Shown here in pieces: positions 13,294 to 21,759 of a stretch of 64,000 bases of DNA. The stretch's first letter is position 1. Each line of letters opens with the position of its first letter. The notes beneath the pieces were generated by a model. It searched no databases and was not told the origin of the DNA. It saw nothing but the letters and a program-made list of their open reading frames with translations. The DNA comes from CADEED01 sp039931065. Its GTDB lineage: Bacteria > Pseudomonadota > Gammaproteobacteria > Steroidobacterales > Steroidobacteraceae. The position numbers and the translations under genes are program-made. The stretch spans positions 1 through 64,000 of the forward strand of contig JBDTSP010000016.1 of NCBI GenBank assembly GCA_039931065.1, read 5' to 3'.

Positions 13294-15981
13294 TTGAGCG
13301 CGGGCGCACCCACTCGCACCACCTGTCCGTACTGCGGCGTGGGTTGCGGCGTGCTGGCGTCGGCCACGAAGGGCCGCGTGGAGGTGCGCGGCGACCCCGC
13401 GCATCCCGCGAACTTCGGCAAGTTGTGCGTCAAGGGCAGCGCGCTCGGAGAAACCATCGGCCTCGAGGACCGCCTGCTGCATCCGCAGGTGCGCGGTCAG
13501 CGCGTTTCCTGGGAGGACGCCACTTCAACCGTGGCGCGCGAGTTTCGCAGGCTGATCGACACGCACGGCCCCGAATCAGTCGCGCTGTATGTCTCCGGCC
13601 AGTTGCTGACCGAGGACTACTACGTCGCCAACAAGCTCGTGAAGGGTTACTTCGGCACGTCGAACATCGATACCAACTCGCGGCTCTGCATGGCTGCCGC
13701 GGTCGCCGGGCACAAGCGGGCATTCGGTGAGGATGTCGTGCCGGTCTGCTACGACGATCTCGAGACCGCCGATCTCATCGTGCTGGTGGGCTCCAACACC
13801 GCGTGGTGCCACCCCATCATCCTGCAGCGCATTCTCGCCGCCCGCGAGAAACGCGGTACGAAGATCGTCGCCCTCGATCCGCGCCGCACGGCGACCACGG
13901 AAATGGCCGATTTACACGTGCCACTTGCAGCGGGCACGGACGTACATCTTTTCAATGGACTGCTGGCTTGGCTGGCCGGAAACGGTCACCTCGATCGCGC
14001 CTACATCGACGCGCACACGAATGGCTTCGACGCCGCGCTCGACGCCGCACGCGCGGGCGGCGACATCGCGGCTGTGGCGCGTTCGTCCGGCGTCGACGTG
14101 GAGTTGTTACTGCAGTTCTTCGAGTTGTTTGCCGCGCATCCCAGGGTCGTGACCGCGTTCTCGCAGGGCGTGAATCAAAGCTCCGCGGGCGCCGACAAAG
14201 TCAACGCAATCATCAACTGCCATCTGGCTACCGGGCGCCTCGGCAAACCCGGTGCCGGCCCGTTTTCGATCACCGGGCAGCCGAACGCCATGGGCGGTCG
14301 TGAAGTCGGCGGGTTTGCGAACACATTGGCGGCGCATGTCGATCTCGAGGACGTAGGCGGCCGCGCTGCCGTACGCCAATTCTGGCGCTCGCCGCGCATC
14401 GCGGACAAGCAGGGCCCGAAGGCCGTCGAAATGTTCGATCGCATTCACGACGGGCGCATCAAGGCTGTCTGGATCATGGCGACGAATCCGGTGGTGAGTT
14501 TGCCGGACGCTAACAAGGTACGCGCGGCGCTCGAGCGCTGCGAACTGGTCGTCGTCAGCGATGTCATGGCGAACACCGACACCGCACGCCTCGCGCACGT
14601 GTTGTTGCCCGCGCTCGCGTGGGGCGAGAAGGACGGCATGGTGACGAACTCCGAACGTACCATCTCGCGGCAGCGGCCATTCCTGCCGCCGCCCGGAGAG
14701 GCGCGCGCGGACTGGCGCATCGTCTGCGATGTCGCGCGCGCCATGGGTTTCGACGGCTTCGACTTTGTTTCGCCGCACGAGGTCTTTCGCGAGCACGCGC
14801 AACTCACCAGCCATGTGAACGCAGGGCGGCGCGCGTTGAACCTGGGCGCTTGGGAGAATCTCTCGGCGCTCGAGTACCGGCAATGGCAGCCGGCCGCCTG
14901 GCCGATGGCCGATTCGCCGGAGAGTGCACGCGGTCCCCTGTTCGGCGACGGAAAGTTCGTGCATCCCGATGGGCGCGCGCGTTTCATCGCATTGGTACCG
15001 CGCCTTCCCGAAAACGCGCCGACCGAAGAGCATCCGCTCGTGCTCAACACCGGCCGCGTGCGCGATCACTGGCACACGATGACGCGCACGGGAAAATCCG
15101 CGCGGCTGTCCGCGCACGTGTCCGAGCCGTTCATCGAAGTCAACGCCGCCGACGCATTGCGTTTCGCGGTGCGCGCAGGCGAACTGGCGCGCGTGTCATC
15201 GCGCTGGGGGTCGATGGTCGCGCGGGTGCGAAGCGGCACCGAGGTCGCCGCGGGCGCGGTGTTCGTGCCTATCCACTGGAACGGCGCCTTCTCCTCCGAT
15301 GCGCGGGTCGGCGCGCTGACGAATCCGGTGGTCGACCCGGTATCGGGCGAGCCCGAGCTCAAGCACACCCCCGTATCGGTGGAGCCGTTCGTGGCGGACT
15401 GGTATGGCGTGATCTTCACGCGCGCGACACTGCCCGCGCCCGACACCGCCTGGTGGACGCGAGTTCAGGGGGCGCAGTTCACGCGTTACGAGATCGTGGG
15501 GCGCGCGTTTCCCGATTGGCCGACGGAAGCGCGCCGCATGCTGGCGCTGCCGGAAGTGCCGCCGACGCAAGGGGCCGAAGCCGACTGGATCGAGTACCAC
15601 GATCCCGCGCGGCGGCTGTATCGCGCCGCCTGGATCGTCAACGATCAGTTGCATGCGTGTATTTACGTGGACTGCCGTCCGGCGCTGCCGGAGCGCGGCT
15701 GGCTTTCGTCCCTGTTCGCGGCGCGCAAGCTCGATGCCGCCAGCCGCGCCAGCCTGCTGGCGGGCCGCGCGGCGCAGGGTGTGGATCAGGGCGTGCTCGT
15801 GTGTTCGTGTTTCGGGGTCGGAAGGAATTCCATCGCGGCGTGTGCGCGCGAGCTGGGTGCGGCCGCCACGCCCGTGGAAATCGGCAAGCGCCTGAAGTGC
15901 GGCACGAACTGCGGCTCGTGTGTGCCGGAGATTCAGTCAATCGTCGCGTCCTGCGCGCGGCAGAGAAGCGGTACCGGGTAG
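13294..15981 (+). CDS. nasA: Assimilatory nitrate reductase catalytic subunit NasA
   Basis: This 895-residue cytoplasmic molybdoenzyme reduces nitrate to nitrite. The N-terminal [4Fe-4S] ligands are Cys11, Cys14, Cys18 and Cys45. Cys132 (SRLCMAAAV) is the expected molybdenum ligand in the bis-MGD core, and the C-terminal molybdopterin dinucleotide-binding part contains NTGRVRDHWHTMTRTGK. The C terminus adds a BFD-like [2Fe-2S] domain (CSC at 837-839 and KCGTNCGSC near 869-876), typical of NasA that takes electrons from an NADH-dependent partner. No Tat signal is present. The start is TTG at 13294, 3 bp after the fusion gene's stop. It is the third gene of the sigma-54-driven operon. Confidence 0.95.
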   Translation: MSAGAPTRTTCPYCGVGCGVLASATKGRVEVRGDPAHPANFGKLCVKGSALGETIGLEDRLLHPQVRGQRVSWEDATSTVAREFRRLIDTHGPESVALYVSGQLLTEDYYVANKLVKGYFGTSNIDTNSRLCMAAAVAGHKRAFGEDVVPVCYDDLETADLIVLVGSNTAWCHPIILQRILAAREKRGTKIVALDPRRTATTEMADLHVPLAAGTDVHLFNGLLAWLAGNGHLDRAYIDAHTNGFDAALDAARAGGDIAAVARSSGVDVELLLQFFELFAAHPRVVTAFSQGVNQSSAGADKVNAIINCHLATGRLGKPGAGPFSITGQPNAMGGREVGGFANTLAAHVDLEDVGGRAAVRQFWRSPRIADKQGPKAVEMFDRIHDGRIKAVWIMATNPVVSLPDANKVRAALERCELVVVSDVMANTDTARLAHVLLPALAWGEKDGMVTNSERTISRQRPFLPPPGEARADWRIVCDVARAMGFDGFDFVSPHEVFREHAQLTSHVNAGRRALNLGAWENLSALEYRQWQPAAWPMADSPESARGPLFGDGKFVHPDGRARFIALVPRLPENAPTEEHPLVLNTGRVRDHWHTMTRTGKSARLSAHVSEPFIEVNAADALRFAVRAGELARVSSRWGSMVARVRSGTEVAAGAVFVPIHWNGAFSSDARVGALTNPVVDPVSGEPELKHTPVSVEPFVADWYGVIFTRATLPAPDTAWWTRVQGAQFTRYEIVGRAFPDWPTEARRMLALPEVPPTQGAEADWIEYHDPARRLYRAAWIVNDQLHACIYVDCRPALPERGWLSSLFAARKLDAASRASLLAGRAAQGVDQGVLVCSCFGVGRNSIAACARELGAAATPVEIGKRLKCGTNCGSCVPEIQSIVASCARQRSGTG

Positions 15982-15989
15982 GGATTACG

Positions 15990-16010
15990 AAATTCGGAAT
16001 GTTCCCTTTT
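15990..16010 (+). repeat. Short copy of the palindromic element found at 18014-18131
   Basis: The sequence AATTCGGAATGTTCCCTTTT resembles the outer end of the 41-bp palindrome arms downstream (AACTCGGAATGTCCCCT). It lies between nasA and the GH97 gene. Its GGAA-TG-TTCC hairpin followed by a T-run could also act as a weak terminator for nasA. Confidence 0.4.
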
Positions 16011-16054
16011 TTGGTATCGTCGGCGCTGCCGAAAATGGCTCTGACGGGGGATTC

Positions 16055-18007
16055 ATGAAATTCAGATGGTACCTGGCCGCGCTGTGCGCGTGCCTGATCG
16101 GACCGGCTTACGCGCAATTACCCGCCACCGTTCGTTCTCCCGATACGCGTATCTCCGTCACCGTCGCGCAGAACGACGGCGGCCAGCTGACGTACAGCAT
16201 CACGCGCAACGGCGAGACAATGTTTGCTCCGTCCGCGTTGCGGGTAAGGCTCGCCGAAGGCGACATCTCGAGCGTCGACGTGCGCACGGTGAATCCGCGC
16301 AGCGTCGACCAGGTGCAGAAACTCGTGGCCACCAAGGCCGCCGAAGCACGCGATCGTTTCAACGAGCTGACGATCACCGCGGCGCCGAGTTCGCGCGCGA
16401 TGCGCTCGTTGCAGTGGATCTTTCGCGTCTACGACGACGGCGTGGCATTTCGCTACTTCGTGCCCGCCGACGCGGGCCTGAAGACGCTCAGCGTGCGCGC
16501 CGAGGAAACCGAGTTCACCTTCGGCGGCGACTACACCTGCCACGGCTTCAACGTCGGGCGCGTGGATTCGAGCCACGAGGGCGAGTTCGATCCCATCCAG
16601 GCGAGCCGCATCCGTGAGCACAACAACTACGATCTGCCGCTGGTGTGCCGCACGGCCGCGAACGCCTTCGCCATCGGCGAAGCGAATCTCATCGACTACG
16701 GCGGCCTGTATCTCGCAGGCCGCGGCGACGGCAAGCCGGGCGTGCAGACGCGAGTCTCGCGCCGTCTCGATGACAAGACTCTCATCGCACGCGCCGAGGT
16801 CGGCGGCCACGGCACCGGTTCACCGTGGCGCGTCATCATGCTGGGCGACAAGCTCGGCAAGCTCATCGATTCCAACCTGATCGGCAACCTCAACCCGCCC
16901 GCGGCCTTCGACACCTCGTGGATCAAGCCCGGCAAGACCGCCTGGGACTGGTGGTCCGGGCCCTATCTACCGCCGCCGGACAAGGGCGGCACGGATATGC
17001 CGACGATCAGGAAGTACGTCGATTTCGCGGCCAGGTCCGGTTTCGAATACATGATGATCGACGAGGGCTGGTGCCTCAATTCCGGTACCGGCGGACGCGC
17101 GCCCGCCGAGGCGGACGTGACGAAGGCGAAGCCGGACATCGACATGCCCGCGCTGGTCGCGTACGCCGGCAAGAAGAAAGTGAAGCTGTGGTTGTGGGTG
17201 CAGTGGTCGCTGCTCGACCGGCAGATGGATGCGGCGCTCGAGCAGTACCAGAAGTGGGGCATCGCGGGCATCAAGGTCGACTTCATGGACCGGAACGATC
17301 AGGAGATGATCGACTACTTCCACCGGCTCATGGAAAAGGCGGCCGCACGGCAATTACTCGTCGATATGCACGGCGCTTATCCGCCGGCGGGCTTGAACCG
17401 CACCTGGCCAAACTACCTCACCCAGGAAGGCATCATGGGCGCGGAATACAACAAGTGGAGCCGGCGCGTGACAGCGACGCACAACGTGAGCCTCGCCTAC
17501 ACGCGCATGTTGTTAGGGCCGATGGACTATACCCCGGGTGGATTCCGCAATACGACGCCTGCGACCTTCCAGGTGATCAACAGTCCGCCGCAGGTGCAGA
17601 CCACGCGCGGTCACGGGCTCGGGATGTTCGTGGTGTACGAAAGCCCGTTTCAGATGGTGGCCGACAGTCCGGATGTGTACGAAAACGCGGCCGGCTTCGA
17701 TTTCGTGAAGGCTGTGCCGACTGCTTGGGATGAGACGCGCTTCCTGCAGGGTGATATTGACGATTACATCGTCGTGGCGCGGCGCAAGGGCAAGGATTGG
17801 TACGTCGGCGCGATGGGCAATGAGAAAGCGCACAGCATCTCGGTGCCGCTGGAGTTCCTGGGCGAGGGCAAGTTCAAAGCGAAGGTTTACGAGGACGGTT
17901 CGTCGCCGACGACGTTGACCGAGTCCTTGCGCGATGTGACCGCAAAAGATTCGCTGGCACTCAAGCTGGCGCCGTCAGGCGGCGCCGCAATCCGAATCTC
18001 GCGCTGA
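16055..18007 (+). CDS. Glycoside hydrolase family 97, retaining alpha-galactosidase type
   Basis: The 650-residue protein has a signal peptide (YLAALCACLIGPAYAQ), so it is probably periplasmic. Three GH97 parts are visible: an N-terminal beta-sandwich (to about 270), a central TIM barrel with WDWWSGPYLPPPDKGGTD and MMIDEGW, and a C-terminal beta domain. GIKVDFMDRNDQE places an Asp (about residue 409) where retaining GH97 alpha-galactosidases have their nucleophile. Glu458 in LTQEGIMGAEYNKW is the likely acid/base. The inverting alpha-glucosidase branch would have Glu instead. The gene interrupts the nitrate region and is flanked by related repeats at 15990 and 18014. The ATG at 16055 was chosen because it directly begins the signal peptide. 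Confidence 0.88.
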   Translation: MKFRWYLAALCACLIGPAYAQLPATVRSPDTRISVTVAQNDGGQLTYSITRNGETMFAPSALRVRLAEGDISSVDVRTVNPRSVDQVQKLVATKAAEARDRFNELTITAAPSSRAMRSLQWIFRVYDDGVAFRYFVPADAGLKTLSVRAEETEFTFGGDYTCHGFNVGRVDSSHEGEFDPIQASRIREHNNYDLPLVCRTAANAFAIGEANLIDYGGLYLAGRGDGKPGVQTRVSRRLDDKTLIARAEVGGHGTGSPWRVIMLGDKLGKLIDSNLIGNLNPPAAFDTSWIKPGKTAWDWWSGPYLPPPDKGGTDMPTIRKYVDFAARSGFEYMMIDEGWCLNSGTGGRAPAEADVTKAKPDIDMPALVAYAGKKKVKLWLWVQWSLLDRQMDAALEQYQKWGIAGIKVDFMDRNDQEMIDYFHRLMEKAAARQLLVDMHGAYPPAGLNRTWPNYLTQEGIMGAEYNKWSRRVTATHNVSLAYTRMLLGPMDYTPGGFRNTTPATFQVINSPPQVQTTRGHGLGMFVVYESPFQMVADSPDVYENAAGFDFVKAVPTAWDETRFLQGDIDDYIVVARRKGKDWYVGAMGNEKAHSISVPLEFLGEGKFKAKVYEDGSSPTTLTESLRDVTAKDSLALKLAPSGGAAIRISR

Positions 18008-18013
18008 GGTTAA

Positions 18014-18131
18014 AGGGGACATTCCGAGTTATTGAGAACAAAAAACAACACGCCCAACGTGAGCCGCGAGCAATTGCCGCCGCCTAGATAGGCGTGTTGT
18101 TTTTTGTTCTCAATAACTCGGAATGTCCCCT
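18014..18131. repeat. Perfect 41-bp inverted repeat with 36-nt loop
   Basis: The arms at 18014-18054 and 18091-18131 are exact reverse complements, beginning AGGGGACATTCCGAG and ending AACAACACGCC. The element fills the gap between two convergent genes and overlaps neither ORF except at the very end of the minus-strand gene boundary. It can act as a bidirectional terminator. Its perfection and the related piece at 15990 suggest a dispersed REP/MITE-like element. Confidence 0.85.
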
Positions 18132-19322
18132 CTACTTCCGGCGGGCGAGGACGAAGTGGCCTGGCACATCTGCGCCGGCTTCCTGGCGGATCACACCGGT
18201 TTCGAGCTGCAACAGTTCGAGCCCGGCCGTTGCGATCACTTCGCGCACATACGTCGCGCCGTGTGAATAACGCCCATGCGTGTGCAGCCGAAACTTTTCC
18301 GTCGACTCCGGCGGCTCGACTTCCAGCGACACCGCGAGTGTTCCAACGGGCTTGAGTGCGGCCGCCGCGGCCGCCACGACTTCGTCGAGCCCGCCAAAGT
18401 AGATCAGCGTGTCGGTCGCGAAGATCACGTCGTATTCACCGGGATGCGCACGCATGAAGGCGACGAGTTCCGCCTCGTATAGCTCGTCGTAAACACCACG
18501 CTGCCGCGCTTTCGCCAGCATCCCCGCGGACAGATCGACACCCACGAGCCGGCGCGCGCTCGAACGCAGCAGCGGACCTGACCAGCCCGTGCCGCAGCCG
18601 GCGTCCAGCACGCTGAGCTTTTGCTCCCCGAACGCGATCGCTTCCGACAAGGCGCCGACGAGGACACTCGGCGCCGAGTAGTTCAACGCGGTCAGCGCCT
18701 GGTCGAAATTCTCCGCGAAACGATCGAACATCGTGACGACGAACGCGTCGTCCGCGCGCGCGGGCGTGTCCTGATGGGAACACGCCGCCGCCATGTGGCG
18801 CGCGATCGGGTTGTCAGGCTCTACTTGATACCAGCGGCGAAAAGCGTCGGCGGCCAGATCGGCGCGTCCGAGCCGTTGCAACAGCAGCGCGATTTTTTCA
18901 TACGCGCCGGGAAAGCGTGGATTCAGTTCGAGGACGCGGCCATAACAACGCACGGCCTCTTCGCGCCGTTGCAGGCGGCGATACAAGTTTCCGAGGTTGT
19001 ACCAGGCGGCCACGAACTCCGGCTTGAACTCCACGGCGTTTTGATAGGCCGTTTCGGCGCCCGCCAGATCCTGGCCCGCCAGGCAGATGTTGCCGAGGTT
19101 GTTCCAGGCGTCGGCGTTGCGGGGCGCGAGCTTTAGCGAACGGCCCAGCAGTTCGAGCGCGTGATCGTGATGCCCGAGTTGCTGGCGCAACACACCCAGA
19201 TAGTGCAGGGCGTCCACATGTTCACTCTGGGCGCGCAGCAACTCGAGGTAGATGGCTTCGGCCTCGGCGAATTTGCCGCGCTGATGAAGCTCGAGGGCCT
19301 CCTGAATGGTCTTCGCAGCCAT
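18132..19322 (-). CDS. TPR protein fused to a class I SAM-dependent methyltransferase
   Basis: The 396-residue protein has about five tetratricopeptide repeats in residues 1-170 (for example ALELHQRGKFAEAEAIYLEL, DAWNNLGNICLAGQDLAGAE, AWYNLGNLYRRLQRREEAV). A Rossmann-type methyltransferase follows, with the SAM motif VLDAGCGTGWSG near residue 238, then LVGVDLSAGML and YDVIFATDTLIYFG. TPRs recruit a protein partner, so the methyl acceptor may be a protein; the target is unknown. The gene starts 4 bp after hemD ends and is almost certainly cotranscribed with it. That pairs it with siroheme/haem precursor synthesis without explaining it. Confidence 0.82.
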   Translation of the reverse strand: MAAKTIQEALELHQRGKFAEAEAIYLELLRAQSEHVDALHYLGVLRQQLGHHDHALELLGRSLKLAPRNADAWNNLGNICLAGQDLAGAETAYQNAVEFKPEFVAAWYNLGNLYRRLQRREEAVRCYGRVLELNPRFPGAYEKIALLLQRLGRADLAADAFRRWYQVEPDNPIARHMAAACSHQDTPARADDAFVVTMFDRFAENFDQALTALNYSAPSVLVGALSEAIAFGEQKLSVLDAGCGTGWSGPLLRSSARRLVGVDLSAGMLAKARQRGVYDELYEAELVAFMRAHPGEYDVIFATDTLIYFGGLDEVVAAAAAALKPVGTLAVSLEVEPPESTEKFRLHTHGRYSHGATYVREVIATAGLELLQLETGVIRQEAGADVPGHFVLARRK

Positions 19323-19326
19323 TCGC

Positions 19327-20169
19327 TCAGGCCGTGCCAGTCTGGTCGCCGCCTTTCTTCGTCTGCAACGCTTCGCCCAACGCGACCACCAGCGGTTTCA
19401 TGAACCACGAATGTTCCGGGCTCGACGACACTTCGAATCCGTATGAGCGGATGGACTCGGCCACGATCGGGCCGACCGCCGCGATCATCGTCCGGCCCAG
19501 CGCCCGACGTACCAGTGGCGTGGGATGTTGGGTCATCAATCGTTCGATCTGCAGCTTGCTGGTAAACGCGATCGCATCCACGTCGCCTGCGGCCATGCGC
19601 TCGAGCAACGCCTGTACGGTGACGTCATCGGCCGCGTTGCCATACACGTACGGCGCGACGGTGGTGATCGCCGCATTTCGCTCGCGCAGGAAACGGATGA
19701 GCGACAGATTCGGATCGTTGCCATAGAGCTGGACGGCGACCCGCCGACCGGAAAGTTCGTGCGTGGACAAGGAACGGATCACGCCTTCGGTGGTGGGCTC
19801 GGTGGCTTCGATGCCGGGCTTGAGCCCGATCGCACGCAGCGCGCGCGCTGGTTTCGGGCCACGCGTGACCGTGCGCAGCTTGCCGAGACCCTCGACAAAA
19901 CGCGCGCGCAACGGCGGATCGTATTTGTCGATGCAGCTCAGGATGCGGGTGAGCCCTTCACCCGTGATGAGCAGGAAATCGTCGAATCCACCCGAGGCCA
20001 GGTGCTCCGCGAATGCCAGCACCTGGGCACTGTGCGGCGAGTCGTAGATATTGACCAGCGGGCAGCGCAGTACCACGGCGCCACGGCGCTCCAGCAGCGC
20101 GCTCAGCACTTCGAGCTCGCGCATCTCCGGCACGGCGATCCGCTTGCCTTTCAGGTTCCATTCGATCAT
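19327..20169 (-). CDS. hemD: Uroporphyrinogen-III synthase
   Basis: The 280-residue protein belongs to the HemD family, which cyclises hydroxymethylbilane to uroporphyrinogen III, the precursor of siroheme and haem. It shows the two-domain pattern: RIAVPEMRELEVLSALLERRGA, FDDFLLITGEGL (the usual FVFTSxxG region), VAVQLYGN, VAPYVYG, VDAIAFTSKLQIERL and MIAAVGPIVAESIRSYGFE. Siroheme is the cofactor of NirB, which explains its location between the two nitrogen operons. It is divergent from nrtA across a 222-bp region. It may be a dedicated second copy, since hemD is usually linked to hemC. Confidence 0.88.
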   Translation of the reverse strand: MIEWNLKGKRIAVPEMRELEVLSALLERRGAVVLRCPLVNIYDSPHSAQVLAFAEHLASGGFDDFLLITGEGLTRILSCIDKYDPPLRARFVEGLGKLRTVTRGPKPARALRAIGLKPGIEATEPTTEGVIRSLSTHELSGRRVAVQLYGNDPNLSLIRFLRERNAAITTVAPYVYGNAADDVTVQALLERMAAGDVDAIAFTSKLQIERLMTQHPTPLVRRALGRTMIAAVGPIVAESIRSYGFEVSSSPEHSWFMKPLVVALGEALQTKKGGDQTGTA

Positions 20170-20231
20170 CGGGGTTGGACAATATCACCAGCACCGGAGG
20201 CTGGGTGAGGGCGGTTTGGGGACGCGATTCC

Positions 20232-20345
20232 TGCACCGGATCGAACAGGGCGGTGCACCCCTGCGCCGCGTTTCGGTGCAGCACTCGCAAACCGGCCCGC
20301 CGCTGGTCGAAAACTGCTCCCAAAAATCGCTGGCATACGAATTGC
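20232..20345 (+). promoter_or_regulatory. Sigma-54-type promoter with upstream NtrC-like half-sites
   Basis: TGGCAT at 20331-20336, five bases and TTGC at 20342-20345 form a -24/-12 element 46 bp before the nrtA start. About 50-100 bp further upstream are TGCACC at 20232, the palindrome GGTGCACC at 20252 and GGTGCA at 20275. These half-sites match NtrC boxes and are spaced about 22 bp apart. The -24/-12 match is clear; the NtrC assignment is inferred because the half-site spacing is not the classical one. Confidence 0.7.
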
Positions 20346-20391
20346 TTTGCTCTGCTGCGCGAATCATCCACGCAAGCTGAGGAAGTTAGTA

Positions 20392-21759
20392 GTGAGTTCG
20401 AAACGTATTGCCGCCAGCCTCTTTCTGCTCGCAACCGCCATGACCGCGCTCGGCGCCGGAAAGGGTCCGGAAAAAGAACAGCTCAAACTCGGGTTCATCA
20501 AACTCACCGACATGGCGCCACTCGCCATCGCCTATGAAAAAGGTTTCTTCGAAGACGAAGGCCTGTACGTAACCCTCGAGCCCCAGGCCAACTGGAAGCT
20601 GATTCTCGATCGCGTGATCACCGGCGAGCTCGATGGCGCGCACATGCTGGCCGGGCAACCGCTCGGGGCTTCGATCGGCATCGGCACGAAGGCCGACGTG
20701 ATCACCGGTTTCAGCATGGACCTCAACGGCAATGCCATCACGGTCTCGAACGAAGTGTGGGGCCTGATGAAGCCCACGCTCGCCACGGACGACAAGGGCC
20801 TGCCCAAACATCCGATCGCGGCCTCGTCGCTCAAGCCGGCGCTCGAAAAGTTCAAGATTGCCGGCAAGCCTTTCAAGATGGCCATGGTTTTTCCGGTTTC
20901 CACGCACAACTACGAATTGCGCTACTGGCTCGCCGCCAGCGGCATCAATCCGGGCTTTTACTCGCCCGCTGACGTCAATGGCAACACCCGTGCGGACATC
21001 CTGTTGTCGGTGACGCCGCCGCCGCAGATGCCTGCAACGCTCGAAGCCGGAACGATCAACGGTTATTGCGTTGGTGAGCCCTGGAATCAGCAGGCCATCG
21101 TCAAGGGCGTCGGAGTGCCGGTCATCACCGACTACGAAATCTGGAAAAACAATCCGGAGAAGGTTTTCGGTGTCACGAAGGCCTGGGCAGAGAAAAACCC
21201 GCGTACCCACATCGCGCTGCTCAAGGCGCTCATCCGCGCCGCGATGTGGCTCGACGACAAGAACGGCGCCAATCGCAAGGAAGCGGCGCAGATCCTTTCG
21301 CGTCCCGAATACGTGGGCGCCGACTACCGCGTCATCGCCAACAGCATGACGGGCACGTTCGAATACGGCCGCGGCGACAAACGCGCGCTGCCCGATTTCA
21401 ACGTCTTCTTCCGTCATTACGCTAACTATCCGTTCTATTCGGATGCGATCTGGTATCTCACGCAGATGCGCCGCTGGGGCCAGATCCCCGAAGGCAAGAC
21501 GGATGCGTGGTATGCCGAAACCGCCCGCAAAGTCTACCGGCCCGACATCTTCATCGAGGCGGCCAAGGAACTCATCGCCGAGAAGAAGGCGAATGCCGCG
21601 GATTTCGATTTTGTCAGTGAAGGCTTCCGCGCTCCGACCAGTGATTTCATCGACGGCATCGAGTACGACGGACGCAAGCCCAACGCCTACATCGAAAAGC
21701 TGACGGTCGGCCTCAAAGGCCAGCAGAAGATCGAGAGCGGAAATGTCGTCGGCAAGTAG
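20392..21759 (+). CDS. nrtA: Nitrate ABC transporter substrate-binding protein NrtA
   Basis: The 455-residue periplasmic binding protein of the NrtA/CmpA type captures nitrate (possibly nitrite or cyanate) for import. A signal peptide (IAASLFLLATAMTALGA) precedes KLGFIKLTDMAPLAIAYEKGFFEDEGL, the family's conserved opening. GYCVGEPWNQQAIVKGVGVPV and YYLTQM-like segments (WYLTQMRRWGQIPEG) follow. There is no lipobox Cys. The GTG at 20392 after GAGGAAG was chosen because longer frames start before the expected transcript start. It is the first gene of the import operon; its end overlaps nrtB by 17 bp. Confidence 0.93.
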   Translation: MSSKRIAASLFLLATAMTALGAGKGPEKEQLKLGFIKLTDMAPLAIAYEKGFFEDEGLYVTLEPQANWKLILDRVITGELDGAHMLAGQPLGASIGIGTKADVITGFSMDLNGNAITVSNEVWGLMKPTLATDDKGLPKHPIAASSLKPALEKFKIAGKPFKMAMVFPVSTHNYELRYWLAASGINPGFYSPADVNGNTRADILLSVTPPPQMPATLEAGTINGYCVGEPWNQQAIVKGVGVPVITDYEIWKNNPEKVFGVTKAWAEKNPRTHIALLKALIRAAMWLDDKNGANRKEAAQILSRPEYVGADYRVIANSMTGTFEYGRGDKRALPDFNVFFRHYANYPFYSDAIWYLTQMRRWGQIPEGKTDAWYAETARKVYRPDIFIEAAKELIAEKKANAADFDFVSEGFRAPTSDFIDGIEYDGRKPNAYIEKLTVGLKGQQKIESGNVVGK

